NCBI RefSeq assembly: GCF_000482245.1
Contig: NZ_AWNH01000070.1
Location: 1-64,000, forward strand
Length of the DNA stretch: 64,000 nt
DNA from: Leptolyngbya sp. Heron Island J
Lineage (GTDB): Bacteria > Cyanobacteriota > Cyanobacteriia > Phormidesmidales > Phormidesmidaceae
Direction: 5' to 3'
The notes beneath the pieces were generated by a model. The model was not told the origin of the DNA, made no database searches, and saw nothing but the letters and a program-made list of their open reading frames with translations. Each line of letters begins with the position of its first letter. Positions within the stretch are counted from its first letter, which is position 1. This document shows positions 1 to 9,199 of this stretch, piece by piece. The position numbers were made by a program, and so were the translations under genes.

Positions 1-345
1 CCCCACCTCGCCTCCTCCCACCTCAAAAAGGCCGAACTAATCAAAGGAGTTGTCTACATGCCCGCTGCCCGGCGCTTCAAAAGTCATGGTCAACCCCATG
101 GGCAGCTAATCACCTGGTTTGGCGTATATGCCAGCCTTACCCCCGGTGTCGCTCTTGACGATGCACCCACCGTACGCCTCGACTTCGACAACGAACCCCA
201 ACCCGATGCAGTTTTAATGATCGAAGAACACTGTGGGGGGCAGGCTCGCCTCAGCAATGTTCTCACCAATCTACAACAGGGACTAACCTCACCCGAACAT
301 AAAACCTTTGTTCAGAAACTTGTTAAAGATAACCCTTCTCAATGA
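1..345 (+). pseudogene. Uma2-family protein with large internal deletion, 5' end outside window
   Basis: The reading frame is open from the window edge. It shows Uma2 (DUF820) N-terminal features: a core ending ELIKGVVYMPA, then HGQPHG, a TPGV loop and DNEPQPDA, which carries the usual acidic positions. Right after GGQARLS, where the family normally continues for roughly 100 residues of PD-(D/E)XK-like core, the frame jumps to a stretch reading LQQGLTSPEHKTFVQKL, which resembles the usual Uma2 C-terminus. I read this as an in-frame internal deletion that removed the middle of the domain, so nuclease activity is unlikely. The stop overlaps the start of the next gene (ATGA). ATG at 58 is only an internal methionine. 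Confidence 0.7.
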
Positions 346-842
346 GTATCAAGCCTGGTAGCAAATACTATCCACTGTTTGAGCATTTACAAAAATGTGG
401 AGAGGAAGAAACTATGCTCACATTTGCAGAAATTGAAACAGTATTGGATGACTCACTGCCAGTGTCAGCATTGAATAAGAAAAATTGGTGGAGCAATCGC
501 GATAGTGCTAGTGCGCTACAAGCAAAAGCCTGGGTGAGTGCAGGCTATCATGTTAAAACTGTTGATCTAACTAAGCAAACAGCTGTCTTTTGTAAATTTC
601 AAGCAGCGTATAACATTCAAAAAAAAGATGGTGCGGTGATTTGGCAACAGGATGCTATTAAAGCCCTGCGTAAACATATGAGCCTGACGCAGGCTCAATT
701 TGCACAAGAGCTGGGCGTTCGTCGGCAAACCGTCAGTGAATGGGAAAATGGCGTTTACGATCCCGATCGCTCAACGACAAAATTCTTAGAACTGATTGCT
801 AAACAAACCAAGTTTCAAGCAATACAGCCAGAACAACAATAA
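342..842 (+). CDS. DUF7662-like domain fused to XRE-type HTH regulator
   Basis: This 166-residue protein has two parts. Residues about 5-88 (KYYPLFEHL, then LTFAEIE, NKKNWWSN and AKAWVSAGY) match the pattern I know as DUF7662, a small domain of unknown role common in defence-like and accessory loci. Residues about 105-155 form a clear lambda-repressor-type helix-turn-helix (LTQAQFAQELGVRRQTVSEWENG), a DNA-binding fold found in antitoxins and repressors. The start overlaps the preceding stop by four bases, so it was probably translated together with the Uma2-type gene. The DNA target is unknown. Domain recognition is from memory; the HTH is the more certain half. Confidence 0.75.
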   Translation: MSIKPGSKYYPLFEHLQKCGEEETMLTFAEIETVLDDSLPVSALNKKNWWSNRDSASALQAKAWVSAGYHVKTVDLTKQTAVFCKFQAAYNIQKKDGAVIWQQDAIKALRKHMSLTQAQFAQELGVRRQTVSEWENGVYDPDRSTTKFLELIAKQTKFQAIQPEQQ

Positions 843-942
843 TGTATTGACTAATGTCCGGTCAGCGGCCATAATAAATTATGCGATCAGGTGTACTCCT
901 GACGTCAGTTTTTAACCACAATCATTTCGGAGACTCAAGCTT

Positions 943-1188
943 ATGCTAACCGATCCAACCCAGGGTGCTACTGCGCCCACAGTTCCGCCTGCCCCAGAGC
1001 CTTTGCCCGAACATCAGTTTGAAACTGTTCGTCATATGCTATTTGGTACCCTGATAGGGGTACAGCTCACGATCCAAGAGCTGCACAGTAAGCACTATGC
1101 AGAACCTAATGATTGGAGTAAGCCCATCTCGACCGGGCGACCTAATGAGGTGATGGCGATTTTGACCAAGAAAGTGAGAGTGGCTTAG
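943..1188 (+). CDS. small conserved cyanobacterial protein, PLPEHQ/WSKPISTG type
   Basis: This 81-residue protein has a proline-rich N-terminus followed by a compact module: PLPEHQ, RHMLFG, LTIQELH, YAEPNDWSKPISTG and a basic tail AILTKKVRV. A second, damaged copy of the same module lies at 33846-33995, so it is a dispersed small family. I recognise the pattern as recurrent in cyanobacterial genomes but know no function. GGAG at about 929-932 is a plausible ribosome binding site for ATG 943. Two hairpins follow the stop. There are no transmembrane segments or metal motifs. Confidence 0.6.
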   Translation: MLTDPTQGATAPTVPPAPEPLPEHQFETVRHMLFGTLIGVQLTIQELHSKHYAEPNDWSKPISTGRPNEVMAILTKKVRVA

Positions 1189-1201
1189 AAGAGCAGATTC
1201 T

Positions 1202-1271
1202 GCAGATAGCTCCCCTGAGAACTATCTGCCGAGGAGTATGTTACTGACAATAGAGCATACTCCTCTGTTTT
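1202..1271 (+). terminator. two tandem hairpins, the second intrinsic-terminator-like
   Basis: Arms GCAGATAG (1202-1209) and CTATCTGC (1222-1229) form an 8-bp stem. Directly after it, GAGGAGTATG (1231-1240) and CATACTCCTC (1256-1265) form a perfect 10-bp stem followed by TGTTTTAT. They lie between the 3' end of the small gene at 943-1188 and the 3' end of the convergent peptidase gene, so they probably end transcription of the plus-strand gene. Confidence 0.65.
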
Positions 1272-1294
1272 ATATAGCCTCTAAGCAACAGAGA

Positions 1295-3319
1295 CTAAAG
1301 GTCTAACATCCTGGATGCCGCGTATTCATTCGCGTTGAAACCTGCCAACTCTAAGAGCATTGCTCCAGCTGGCAGAGAGACTTCAATGGACTGAATACCG
1401 TCTGTCACTTCGAAACTCTCAATCGGACGACCATCAACATAGACGTCAACACGGGTCAGCCCCAGGGTTTCTACTTGCAGGGTAAGTGTGTTTTGATTTA
1501 GCGTAGTTGTCACATTTAGCCTACGTACAGGCATCCCTGAGAGCATCTCTCCAGCCTTGTTAAGGAGGTCGATATTGCCTAATAGCAAATCATTTTTTGT
1601 CATGTGATAGCGAGAATCTGGTGTGATCCCTAAATCCTCAACCGGGGTACCTGCTTGTTTGCCAACCCGGAGGGTACGGCGGATGGCAACCCGCATATTA
1701 GCCCCATTGGGTAAGTTCTCATAAGGGATTTCATCGTCTGGTGGACTAGGCAAGCGCAATAATGCTTGCAATAGACCATGGGTCCAAACATTTGCACCGC
1801 CCGCTCCTGTATTATCATCGACGCCAAGTACATGACCAATTTCATGGTCTTGGAAGCCCGCTGCAAAAATATCGGTTGCACTGTAACAACGGGCATCGGT
1901 GATCAGTACTACGGGGCCGTGATATCTCTGGCCTATTTGATTAGCAAAATCAACAGGTGTAATGGGAAAACCACCTGAGTAGACAGCACCTGTTTGTACT
2001 GAACGACGAATGGACGGTACCCAAGCTCCAAGGTCAATCTGACCGGTAGGGTTGGTTTCATGTCGCTGACAAATACGTAGGTTGAGGGACGTATTAACAA
2101 ACTGAGTGGGCTGTGGTGCTATATCGACGGGTGTTAGCACCTGTAGCAGACCTTCACTGGCCCAAATATGACCTCCACCATTGCCCCGGACATCCAGAAT
2201 TAAACCATCCTGCGGTAGTAATTCAACAAGCCGAATAAACTCATGAATAAATGCCCCAGGATCATTCACACTAAACGTAAAAATCCGAATGTGTCCAAAT
2301 TCTCCAAATGCTGTATTCACGCTCTTTGCGTGAAAAACACTAGTCATTGTAGTTGGCACTGTCTGCCCGGCAGCAGCTTTTTGGGTAGATAGCTTGGTTT
2401 CTTTTGTCTCTGCTGCCAGCACTTCTGGCGCAAACAGCATTTTCTTTGTTTCTTGAGTGATATGAGCTTCCAAGTCAATCCCTTGAGAAGCTGCGCTTGT
2501 ACTCAATGAATCTGCATCAGCTTCAACAAACGTTGGTAGGGAAGACGCAACAACCCAATCTTGCTTAATTTCACGTTCAACACCATCAAGATCGGTGTAA
2601 CCAATCACAACCCACAGTGCGTCTGGTGGCAATGAACGTACCAAAGGACGAATAGTGAGGCCATCAATTCCACGAACATGACGGGCTGCGAAATTACTGC
2701 CTGCATGTAAATCTCCAGATAATTCGATGGCACGACCAATCGGCACCCCATTCCAAAGTTTGATTTCGACACCTGTTTTAAAGTGTGGATGCGAGAATCC
2801 TTGAACAAAATGAGTGGCAATATAGTGTGGCTCACCGTTTTCAAAATATTCTTCAATCTGGAAGGGTAAGAAAGCGATCTTGCCTGCAAATGGAAAAGGT
2901 AAAAGATAGTTTGTATGTAGATCTCGAACAGAGTTGAAAATATCTAATATTTCACTGTGAAATGTCAGCTCACTCTCTAATTCGGCATCTGTTTCTTGTT
3001 CAAGACGATGTTTGATTAGACGCAGTTTTTGAATAGGATTGACCCCATGCATCGATTCTTTTAAAGGCAAATGAACAAAGTTGTCCTCAAAAAGAATAAG
3101 AGCTTGTTCAACGATTTGTTTGCGTTTATCGAGACTTAAGTCACCAGCCGTCTCAAGAAAAGTTTTTAAGTCAGTTGCATCAGCTAACTGTTGTTTGATA
3201 GCAGGATGAACACTATTTAAAAAAGTAAGACCAATCTTTTCTTGATCATAGCCATTTAGTTTGGAGCTTCTTGTGGCTGACGTAATTCTTTTTGCTCGTT
3301 TTGTATCTAGTCGCACCAT
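1295..3319 (-). CDS. S41-family (tail-specific protease-like) peptidase
   Basis: This 674-residue protein has the S41 catalytic core in its second half. LDVRGNGGGH is at about residue 375, and ARCYSATDIFAAGFQDH holds the probable nucleophile serine near 477. The S41 fold is known from C-terminal processing proteases and Tricorn-like peptidases. The N-terminal 250 residues are helical-looking and unassigned; a charged, alanine-rich linker lies at about 280-335; the last 80 residues look like a beta-sandwich (VDVYVDGRPIESFEV). No signal peptide or transmembrane helix is seen, so it may be cytoplasmic, unlike classic CtpA enzymes. It stands alone with a 418-bp upstream gap. I infer a protease but cannot name the substrate. 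Confidence 0.8.
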   Translation of the reverse strand: MVRLDTKRAKRITSATRSSKLNGYDQEKIGLTFLNSVHPAIKQQLADATDLKTFLETAGDLSLDKRKQIVEQALILFEDNFVHLPLKESMHGVNPIQKLRLIKHRLEQETDAELESELTFHSEILDIFNSVRDLHTNYLLPFPFAGKIAFLPFQIEEYFENGEPHYIATHFVQGFSHPHFKTGVEIKLWNGVPIGRAIELSGDLHAGSNFAARHVRGIDGLTIRPLVRSLPPDALWVVIGYTDLDGVEREIKQDWVVASSLPTFVEADADSLSTSAASQGIDLEAHITQETKKMLFAPEVLAAETKETKLSTQKAAAGQTVPTTMTSVFHAKSVNTAFGEFGHIRIFTFSVNDPGAFIHEFIRLVELLPQDGLILDVRGNGGGHIWASEGLLQVLTPVDIAPQPTQFVNTSLNLRICQRHETNPTGQIDLGAWVPSIRRSVQTGAVYSGGFPITPVDFANQIGQRYHGPVVLITDARCYSATDIFAAGFQDHEIGHVLGVDDNTGAGGANVWTHGLLQALLRLPSPPDDEIPYENLPNGANMRVAIRRTLRVGKQAGTPVEDLGITPDSRYHMTKNDLLLGNIDLLNKAGEMLSGMPVRRLNVTTTLNQNTLTLQVETLGLTRVDVYVDGRPIESFEVTDGIQSIEVSLPAGAMLLELAGFNANEYAASRMLDL

Positions 3320-3737
3320 GATTTTTCTCCCACGGCATTATATATTACGGTTGACAGACATCTTTGGGCAGAGTGTCTGTGTAGAGTGTCTACAATTCGC
3401 GCAATCGTTGACTATTCGGCTTCTGAAAAACACTTTCTATTGGCTTGTATGTTTGTCTAAGCCCCTCAGCATAAGCTTGAAAACTTACTAAAAATTGGGC
3501 TGGCTAGTCAGTTTTTAGAGAAAACGATCATCTAGATCCCCAGCATGAAAACCTAGGCAAGAAAACTCTGCCTAAGCTCCAAAATCGTGACGATTAGATC
3601 GTAAAGTTGACAATTCAATCTAAGAACTTAAGTATAGTCACCATTTTTAAGTTCGCTTTGATCTATTTAAAGTTTATTCATCATTCCGTCTTAAATGTTG
3701 ATGCTTTAGTGCTGGTTGCGATCGCTAATAATGGCCT
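3320..3737. other. intergenic gap upstream of the S41 peptidase gene
   Basis: I see no gene in these 418 bases. The only structure noted is a small hairpin, TAGGCA (3554-3559) with TGCCTA (3569-3574). The gap should contain the promoter of the minus-strand peptidase gene. Confidence 0.4.
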
Positions 3738-4571
3738 TTAATCCATGCGTACTACAGCCTTTGATCCGATTACTAACATCCCCGGACATGGAATGCTCTT
3801 TTTCCCATCTCGTATATAGGCCATCGTTTCGGTAACTAACCCAGCTCGAATTTGTGCCTGAACTGCTGGTGTTTGCCGTTCATAGAGCATTCGTGTCCGC
3901 ACTGACCCTTTTACAATAAACTCCACCATTGTCTCTGGGCCTTGCAAAGGCCATCGGAGATCTAGAGTCTGAGTGTAAATATCTTTGAAGCCTGCCTGGG
4001 TCATCATCGGTTCTCGAATGGTTGGATTTGCCAAAGCACTACTTGAAGGAGCTGGAGGTAGATCTACTTCCGGGTCAGCATAGATTTGACAGACTTTTTG
4101 GATGAGGCCAAAAAAATTGTTGTCTAGTTCTGATTCTGGCCAAACAGTAAATGTGAGAATACCATCAGATTTTAATACTCGGGCGCTCTCTTTTAGTACC
4201 TTTTGAGGATAGGCAAAGTGGGGAAAGCCAAAACTACACACAACAGCATCAAACCGCTCTGCCTCAAAGGGAAGATCGGATGCATCTCCTACTAAAAACG
4301 ATGCTCCAACAGATACGCGCTTTTGAGCAATTTTGACCATCTTGGGTGAAATATCAAGACCAGTGACGGTTGCTCCTTGAGCAACAGCCTGTTTTGCCAG
4401 GTAACCCGTACCCGAGGCTAGTTCTAAAATATGTAGACCTTGTAAGCTGCCAAGACTATCCAAAATAGGCGTGACAGCTTGGCGAGTTGTTGGCAAATCG
4501 ATGACATCGTAGGTTGCTGCATTACGTTGCCAGCCTTCTTGCTCATATTGGGCAAATGTTTTTGGGATCAT
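3738..4571 (-). CDS. class I SAM-dependent methyltransferase
   Basis: This 277-residue protein has the Methyltransf_11-type Rossmann motifs. Motif I is ELASGTGYL (residues about 50-58), an acidic residue ends the next strand (TGLDISPKMV), and VGDASDLPF and VVCSFGFPHF follow as later motifs. Such enzymes transfer a methyl group from S-adenosylmethionine to small molecules such as quinones or sterols; the acceptor cannot be read from sequence. It has no partner genes: it is divergent from the TAXI-type gene with only about 30 bp between the starts. The length is usual for the UbiE/arsenite-methyltransferase-like group, but the cysteines typical of arsenite methylation are not evident. Confidence 0.85.
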   Translation of the reverse strand: MIPKTFAQYEQEGWQRNAATYDVIDLPTTRQAVTPILDSLGSLQGLHILELASGTGYLAKQAVAQGATVTGLDISPKMVKIAQKRVSVGASFLVGDASDLPFEAERFDAVVCSFGFPHFAYPQKVLKESARVLKSDGILTFTVWPESELDNNFFGLIQKVCQIYADPEVDLPPAPSSSALANPTIREPMMTQAGFKDIYTQTLDLRWPLQGPETMVEFIVKGSVRTRMLYERQTPAVQAQIRAGLVTETMAYIRDGKKSIPCPGMLVIGSKAVVRMD

Positions 4572-4603
4572 AAAGAAGTTCTACTGGTAGGGCAGACTCG
4601 CCG

Positions 4604-6292
4604 ATGGCTGGTCAAAATAGCCATAATAGACCCAATGTACAGCAGGTAATCTTGATGTCTCAGCCGGAAGCATCTGAAAAGCAGAACTTTCTTGATCGTC
4701 AGCTAGATCAGTTGCTCAAGCTATTAAACGACCGTCTGTTTAAGCCGCTGGACCAGCTAACGATTTTGCTGCGGCTATTTCTGGTGATGGCTCTGACGGT
4801 GTGGTTTGGCTTTACCACTGTCGACCTGTGGCATTCGGTCAGTTTTAATGTCATCCATCGGCCAATTTACCACGTCAACTTTGCTGTCGGTGGCTCTGGG
4901 GGAGAAAGCTATATTCTGGGTAAGGCGATTAAACAGGTGGTGGAAGACTATCATCCCAATATTCGCCTGGATTTGCTAGAAACCGTAGGCTCGGTCGATA
5001 ACATCAACCGCTTAGAATCTGGAGAGGCGGATCTAATTACAGTCCAGTCCGACATTACCCCTGGCCCCAATGCTCAGACTGTGGCCACTCTTTATCGAGA
5101 TCTATTTCAGCTGGTGGTACAGGACCAAACCGACATCGAACAGTTTACAGACCTTAAAGGGCAGCGGATTGGCGTACAGCGAGAGAGTGGGCAATTTCTA
5201 TCATTTTTAGAAGTAGCCAGGCACTTTAGCATGACGGTTGAAGACTTTGACTTTGTTGGGGTGGATGATGATGAAGCAGCTGTCGCATTTGAGGCGAATC
5301 AGGTGGATGCAATTTTTCGGGTACGAGCCCCAGGCAACTGGATAATTCAGGATCTGGTGCAATACCATCGTGGGCGATTGTTACCGATTGAGCAAGCTGC
5401 CGCGATGAAGATAAAACATCCGGCCTTTAAGGCTGCAACGATTCCTACGGGAACTTATCGCGGTAGTAATCCTACTGTTCCACCTGCTGATATCCCAACC
5501 GTGGGAGTCTATAAAATGTTATATGCCAGCAAACGGGCTAATAAGCAGGTGGTCCAAGCAATTGCGATCCTTTTAAAGGACCATCATCAAGAGATTTCGA
5601 GTGCTATTTCTAGGGATACTGTTGAGGTGAAACCTTTAGTTGCTAACATTGGTCGACCGAGCAGTAGTTTTGGTATTCCCATTCATCCTGGAGCTGTTGC
5701 GGCGTATAAACAACAACCCAAGTCATCGTTTATTACGAAGAATTTTGACTTTCTGGCATTATTGTTGTCTATTGTTGTACCCATTGCGTCCTGGATTTGG
5801 GAGTTGCGATCGCGTGCGGAAAAACGTGGTAAAAGCCTATGTGAAGGCTATATCGATGATGTGATCAAGGTGATGGATGATGACGATGAGTCGTCTCAAC
5901 AACCCCTGGAAGAACGGCAGAAAAGACTTTATCAAATCTTTGATCGTGCGGCTAAACGGCTGGTGGACGAAGACATCTCCCAAGAAGCGTTTCGTACCTT
6001 TAATGAAGCCTATAAAACTGCTTGTGAGAAAATTGAACGAGATATTGACGCTAAGGCACAACACCGACAGTTAATTCAGCAGCATACAACAGCGCAGTAT
6101 ATGCAAGATTTGATGGTGATTCATCAGGCGGATAGCCTATCTTATGGGGATAGTTTGGGTCAGATAGAGGAGGTGCTGCAGCGAGTGTTGGACGATCTGG
6201 CGTGCGATCGCATTTCCCAGGAGTCCTTTGGCGTCTTTATGGAGGTTTACGACGCGATCAAAGAAGGGCTGAAACGGCGGTTGACTTTGTAA
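4604..6292 (+). CDS. membrane-anchored TAXI-type solute-binding protein with cytoplasmic helical tail
   Basis: Of 562 residues, about 48-76 form an N-terminal transmembrane helix. Residues 85-370 form a TAXI-family binding domain (FAVGGSGGESYILGKAI, ESGEADLITVQSDI, DLKGQRIGVQRESG). A second membrane helix lies at about 379-400, and the last 160 residues are charged and helical, probably cytoplasmic. TAXI proteins normally are free periplasmic binders for TRAP transporters, but no DctQ/DctM-type membrane gene is nearby and this one is tethered at both ends. I infer a receptor or an orphan binding protein. ATG 4655, preceded by AGGT, is an alternative start that removes a 17-residue extension. 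Confidence 0.75.
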   Translation: MAGQNSHNRPNVQQVILMSQPEASEKQNFLDRQLDQLLKLLNDRLFKPLDQLTILLRLFLVMALTVWFGFTTVDLWHSVSFNVIHRPIYHVNFAVGGSGGESYILGKAIKQVVEDYHPNIRLDLLETVGSVDNINRLESGEADLITVQSDITPGPNAQTVATLYRDLFQLVVQDQTDIEQFTDLKGQRIGVQRESGQFLSFLEVARHFSMTVEDFDFVGVDDDEAAVAFEANQVDAIFRVRAPGNWIIQDLVQYHRGRLLPIEQAAAMKIKHPAFKAATIPTGTYRGSNPTVPPADIPTVGVYKMLYASKRANKQVVQAIAILLKDHHQEISSAISRDTVEVKPLVANIGRPSSSFGIPIHPGAVAAYKQQPKSSFITKNFDFLALLLSIVVPIASWIWELRSRAEKRGKSLCEGYIDDVIKVMDDDDESSQQPLEERQKRLYQIFDRAAKRLVDEDISQEAFRTFNEAYKTACEKIERDIDAKAQHRQLIQQHTTAQYMQDLMVIHQADSLSYGDSLGQIEEVLQRVLDDLACDRISQESFGVFMEVYDAIKEGLKRRLTL

Positions 6293-6482
6293 GAGTGGGC
6301 TTAGCTCGTTTGAGTACTCTTGATTGTCTAAACGATGCGGATATGTACTCTCTTGCGTAGGTCGCTCCATCCTCTAATTCAGTAACAACCAAAAACTTGC
6401 TCGATATCGAAGTGTATAACACAACTAGGAAGTCTTTTAGTTGGTATAGAGACCGTGCCTGTCCTGGGGGACTGGGGCCTTC

Positions 6483-7307
6483 TTACTCGACAAATTCCTT
6501 ACGCAAATGGTTACTCAAGCTGTCTACCAGGGTCACTATCACCAGTACCACTATTAATAAGGCCGAGACTTGCTGGTACTGCAAAATGCGGAGGGCGCTG
6601 ATAATTTCCAGCCCAATTCCCCCAGCTCCCACTGCTCCCAACACCATTGATGCCCGAAAGTTGTACTCCCATCGATAAAACGTAACATCGGCAATTTGGG
6701 GCAAGACCTGGGGCAGAATGCTGTGAACGATCACCTGGGGCTCGGTTGCGCCTGCTGAGCGGGCTGCTTCTACCGGGGCTCGGTCACTGAGTTCGATGGC
6801 TTCAGCAAAGAACTTACCCACCATACCCACCGAATGCAGACCTAGGGCCAATGTGCCGGGCAGTTTGCCAAATCCCACAGCGGCTACCAAAATCATGCCT
6901 AAAATCAGTTCTGGAATGGCTCGGGCAACATTCAAAAGGGTGCGGGCAATGTGAAAAGCAACAGGATGCGGTGTTGTATTTCTGGCGGCCAATAAACAAA
7001 GGGGCAGGGAGAGACCAATGGCCATGGCTGTGCCAGCAACACTCATGGCCAGGGTGTCGACAATGGGTTCAATCCATTGAGAAAAGCGACTAAAATCAGG
7101 TGGTAGCATCTCTCCGAGCAGGGAAAAAGTCGCTGGAATGCCTGCCGCCATACGCTCGATATTTAACAGTTCGACCGCAACAAAACTGGCGATGATTACC
7201 CCCAGCAACAGCAGTGTCCTGCCTGTCTGTTGCACCCAGCTCCGTCGGTACTGTTGCAGAATAGGGTTGCATGGGGTCTGTTCTGGAGATTTATGCATAG
7301 TAGGCAT
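6483..7307 (-). CDS. phnE: phosphonate/phosphite-type ABC transporter permease PhnE
   Basis: This 274-residue integral membrane protein has about six hydrophobic segments. The binding-protein-dependent permease loop is at about residues 175-190 (EAARSAGATEPQVI), followed by RWEYNFRASMVLGAVGAGGIG, characteristic of the PhnE family. It forms the inner-membrane channel of an importer with PhnC and PhnD. It is the last gene of phnCDE, starting 5 bp after phnD. No C-P lyase, phosphonatase or phosphite dehydrogenase genes lie in the window, so the substrate could be phosphonate, phosphite or another phosphorus compound. Confidence 0.9.
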   Translation of the reverse strand: MPTMHKSPEQTPCNPILQQYRRSWVQQTGRTLLLLGVIIASFVAVELLNIERMAAGIPATFSLLGEMLPPDFSRFSQWIEPIVDTLAMSVAGTAMAIGLSLPLCLLAARNTTPHPVAFHIARTLLNVARAIPELILGMILVAAVGFGKLPGTLALGLHSVGMVGKFFAEAIELSDRAPVEAARSAGATEPQVIVHSILPQVLPQIADVTFYRWEYNFRASMVLGAVGAGGIGLEIISALRILQYQQVSALLIVVLVIVTLVDSLSNHLRKEFVE

Positions 7308-7312
7308 GGTGG

Positions 7313-8212
<900 letters not shown>

Positions 8213-8269
8213 TTACTCCAATAGTTAACGGTGCGATCGCACGCCCCACTCAGTTCCTTTACGGTACCG

Positions 8270-9052
8270 CTACTGTTGTCGGATCTGTACTGTTGTCGGA
8301 TCTGTATAGATTTGGTCTAAAGTATGGCGGTCTAACACAGATGGTGGACCGTCAAATATAACCTGACCCTGGGCCAATCCAATGATGCGATCGCCATATG
8401 CCTGGGCAAACTCCACCTGGTGTAAGCTCACTAGGGCGGCGATGCCATCGGTCTTACAAATAGTCCGTAGCAAAGATAAGATTCTATGGGCACTGGTTGG
8501 ATCTAAGCTAGCAATCGGTTCATCGGCCAGCATTAACTGGGGCTGTTGTGCTAGGGCACGGGCAATGCCAACGCGCTGTTTTTGACCACCGCTTAAGGCG
8601 TTTGCTGGGGTCAGGGCCTTAGCCAATAATCCCACCCGATCTAGACAATCGAGGGCAAGCTGCTGGTCGGTTTGGGGTAAGGGCAACAGACTACGCCAAA
8701 ATGAATGGTACGCTAACCGTCCCATGAGGACGTTTTGTAAGGCGGAATGGCGTTCAATCAGCTGATGCTGTTGAAAAATCATGCCAGTGCGCTGACGATG
8801 TAGACGGAGTACCTGAGGTTTTGACAGCGGCCTCAGACCATCGACCACTATCCTGCCTTGGGTTGGCGGAGTCAGGTAGTTGATTGTGCGCAGTAAGGTC
8901 GATTTGCCAGCACCAGACGAGCCTAGCACCACTGCAAATTCACCGCGATTAAGCTGCAGGGATATGGACTTGAGTGCGGTGATACCGTTTGTATAGGTAA
9001 CCCCCACATTGTCGAGTTCAGCGATCGCAGCTGCTTGCATCGGTTTTTGCAT
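8270..9052 (-). CDS. phnC: phosphonate/phosphite-type ABC transporter ATPase PhnC
   Basis: This 260-residue ABC ATPase has Walker A GSSGAGKST (residues 44-52), the Q-loop region MIFQQHQLIERHSA, signature LSGGQKQRVGIARAL, Walker B LMLADEPIASLD and the H-loop VSLHQVEFA. It powers uptake through PhnE. It is the first gene of the phnCDE operon, 63 bp before phnD. The extreme 3' end lies inside a 17-bp tandem duplication, so the last residues (VQIRQQ) are probably a recent change of the C-terminus. Confidence 0.9.
   Translation of the reverse strand: MQKPMQAAAIAELDNVGVTYTNGITALKSISLQLNRGEFAVVLGSSGAGKSTLLRTINYLTPPTQGRIVVDGLRPLSKPQVLRLHRQRTGMIFQQHQLIERHSALQNVLMGRLAYHSFWRSLLPLPQTDQQLALDCLDRVGLLAKALTPANALSGGQKQRVGIARALAQQPQLMLADEPIASLDPTSAHRILSLLRTICKTDGIAALVSLHQVEFAQAYGDRIIGLAQGQVIFDGPPSVLDRHTLDQIYTDPTTVQIRQQ
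8271..8304. repeat. 17-bp perfect tandem duplication at phnC 3' end
   Basis: TACTGTTGTCGGATCTG occurs twice back to back, at 8271-8287 and 8288-8304. Since 17 is not a multiple of three, the two copies are read in different frames and the phnC stop codon (8270-8272) overlaps the first copy. Confidence 0.9.
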
Positions 9053-9199
9053 ACCCTGTCTGGTGTGAACCCATTGTCTCAGCTAACAATACATTGATTT
9101 CCACGGGAGCTATAGCCCCGTAAACTATATCCTACATAGGATAGCAGCGCTGAGGGGGTGGCTAAAACGTAGCAGCCGGAAGCGACTTGAAAATATGGA

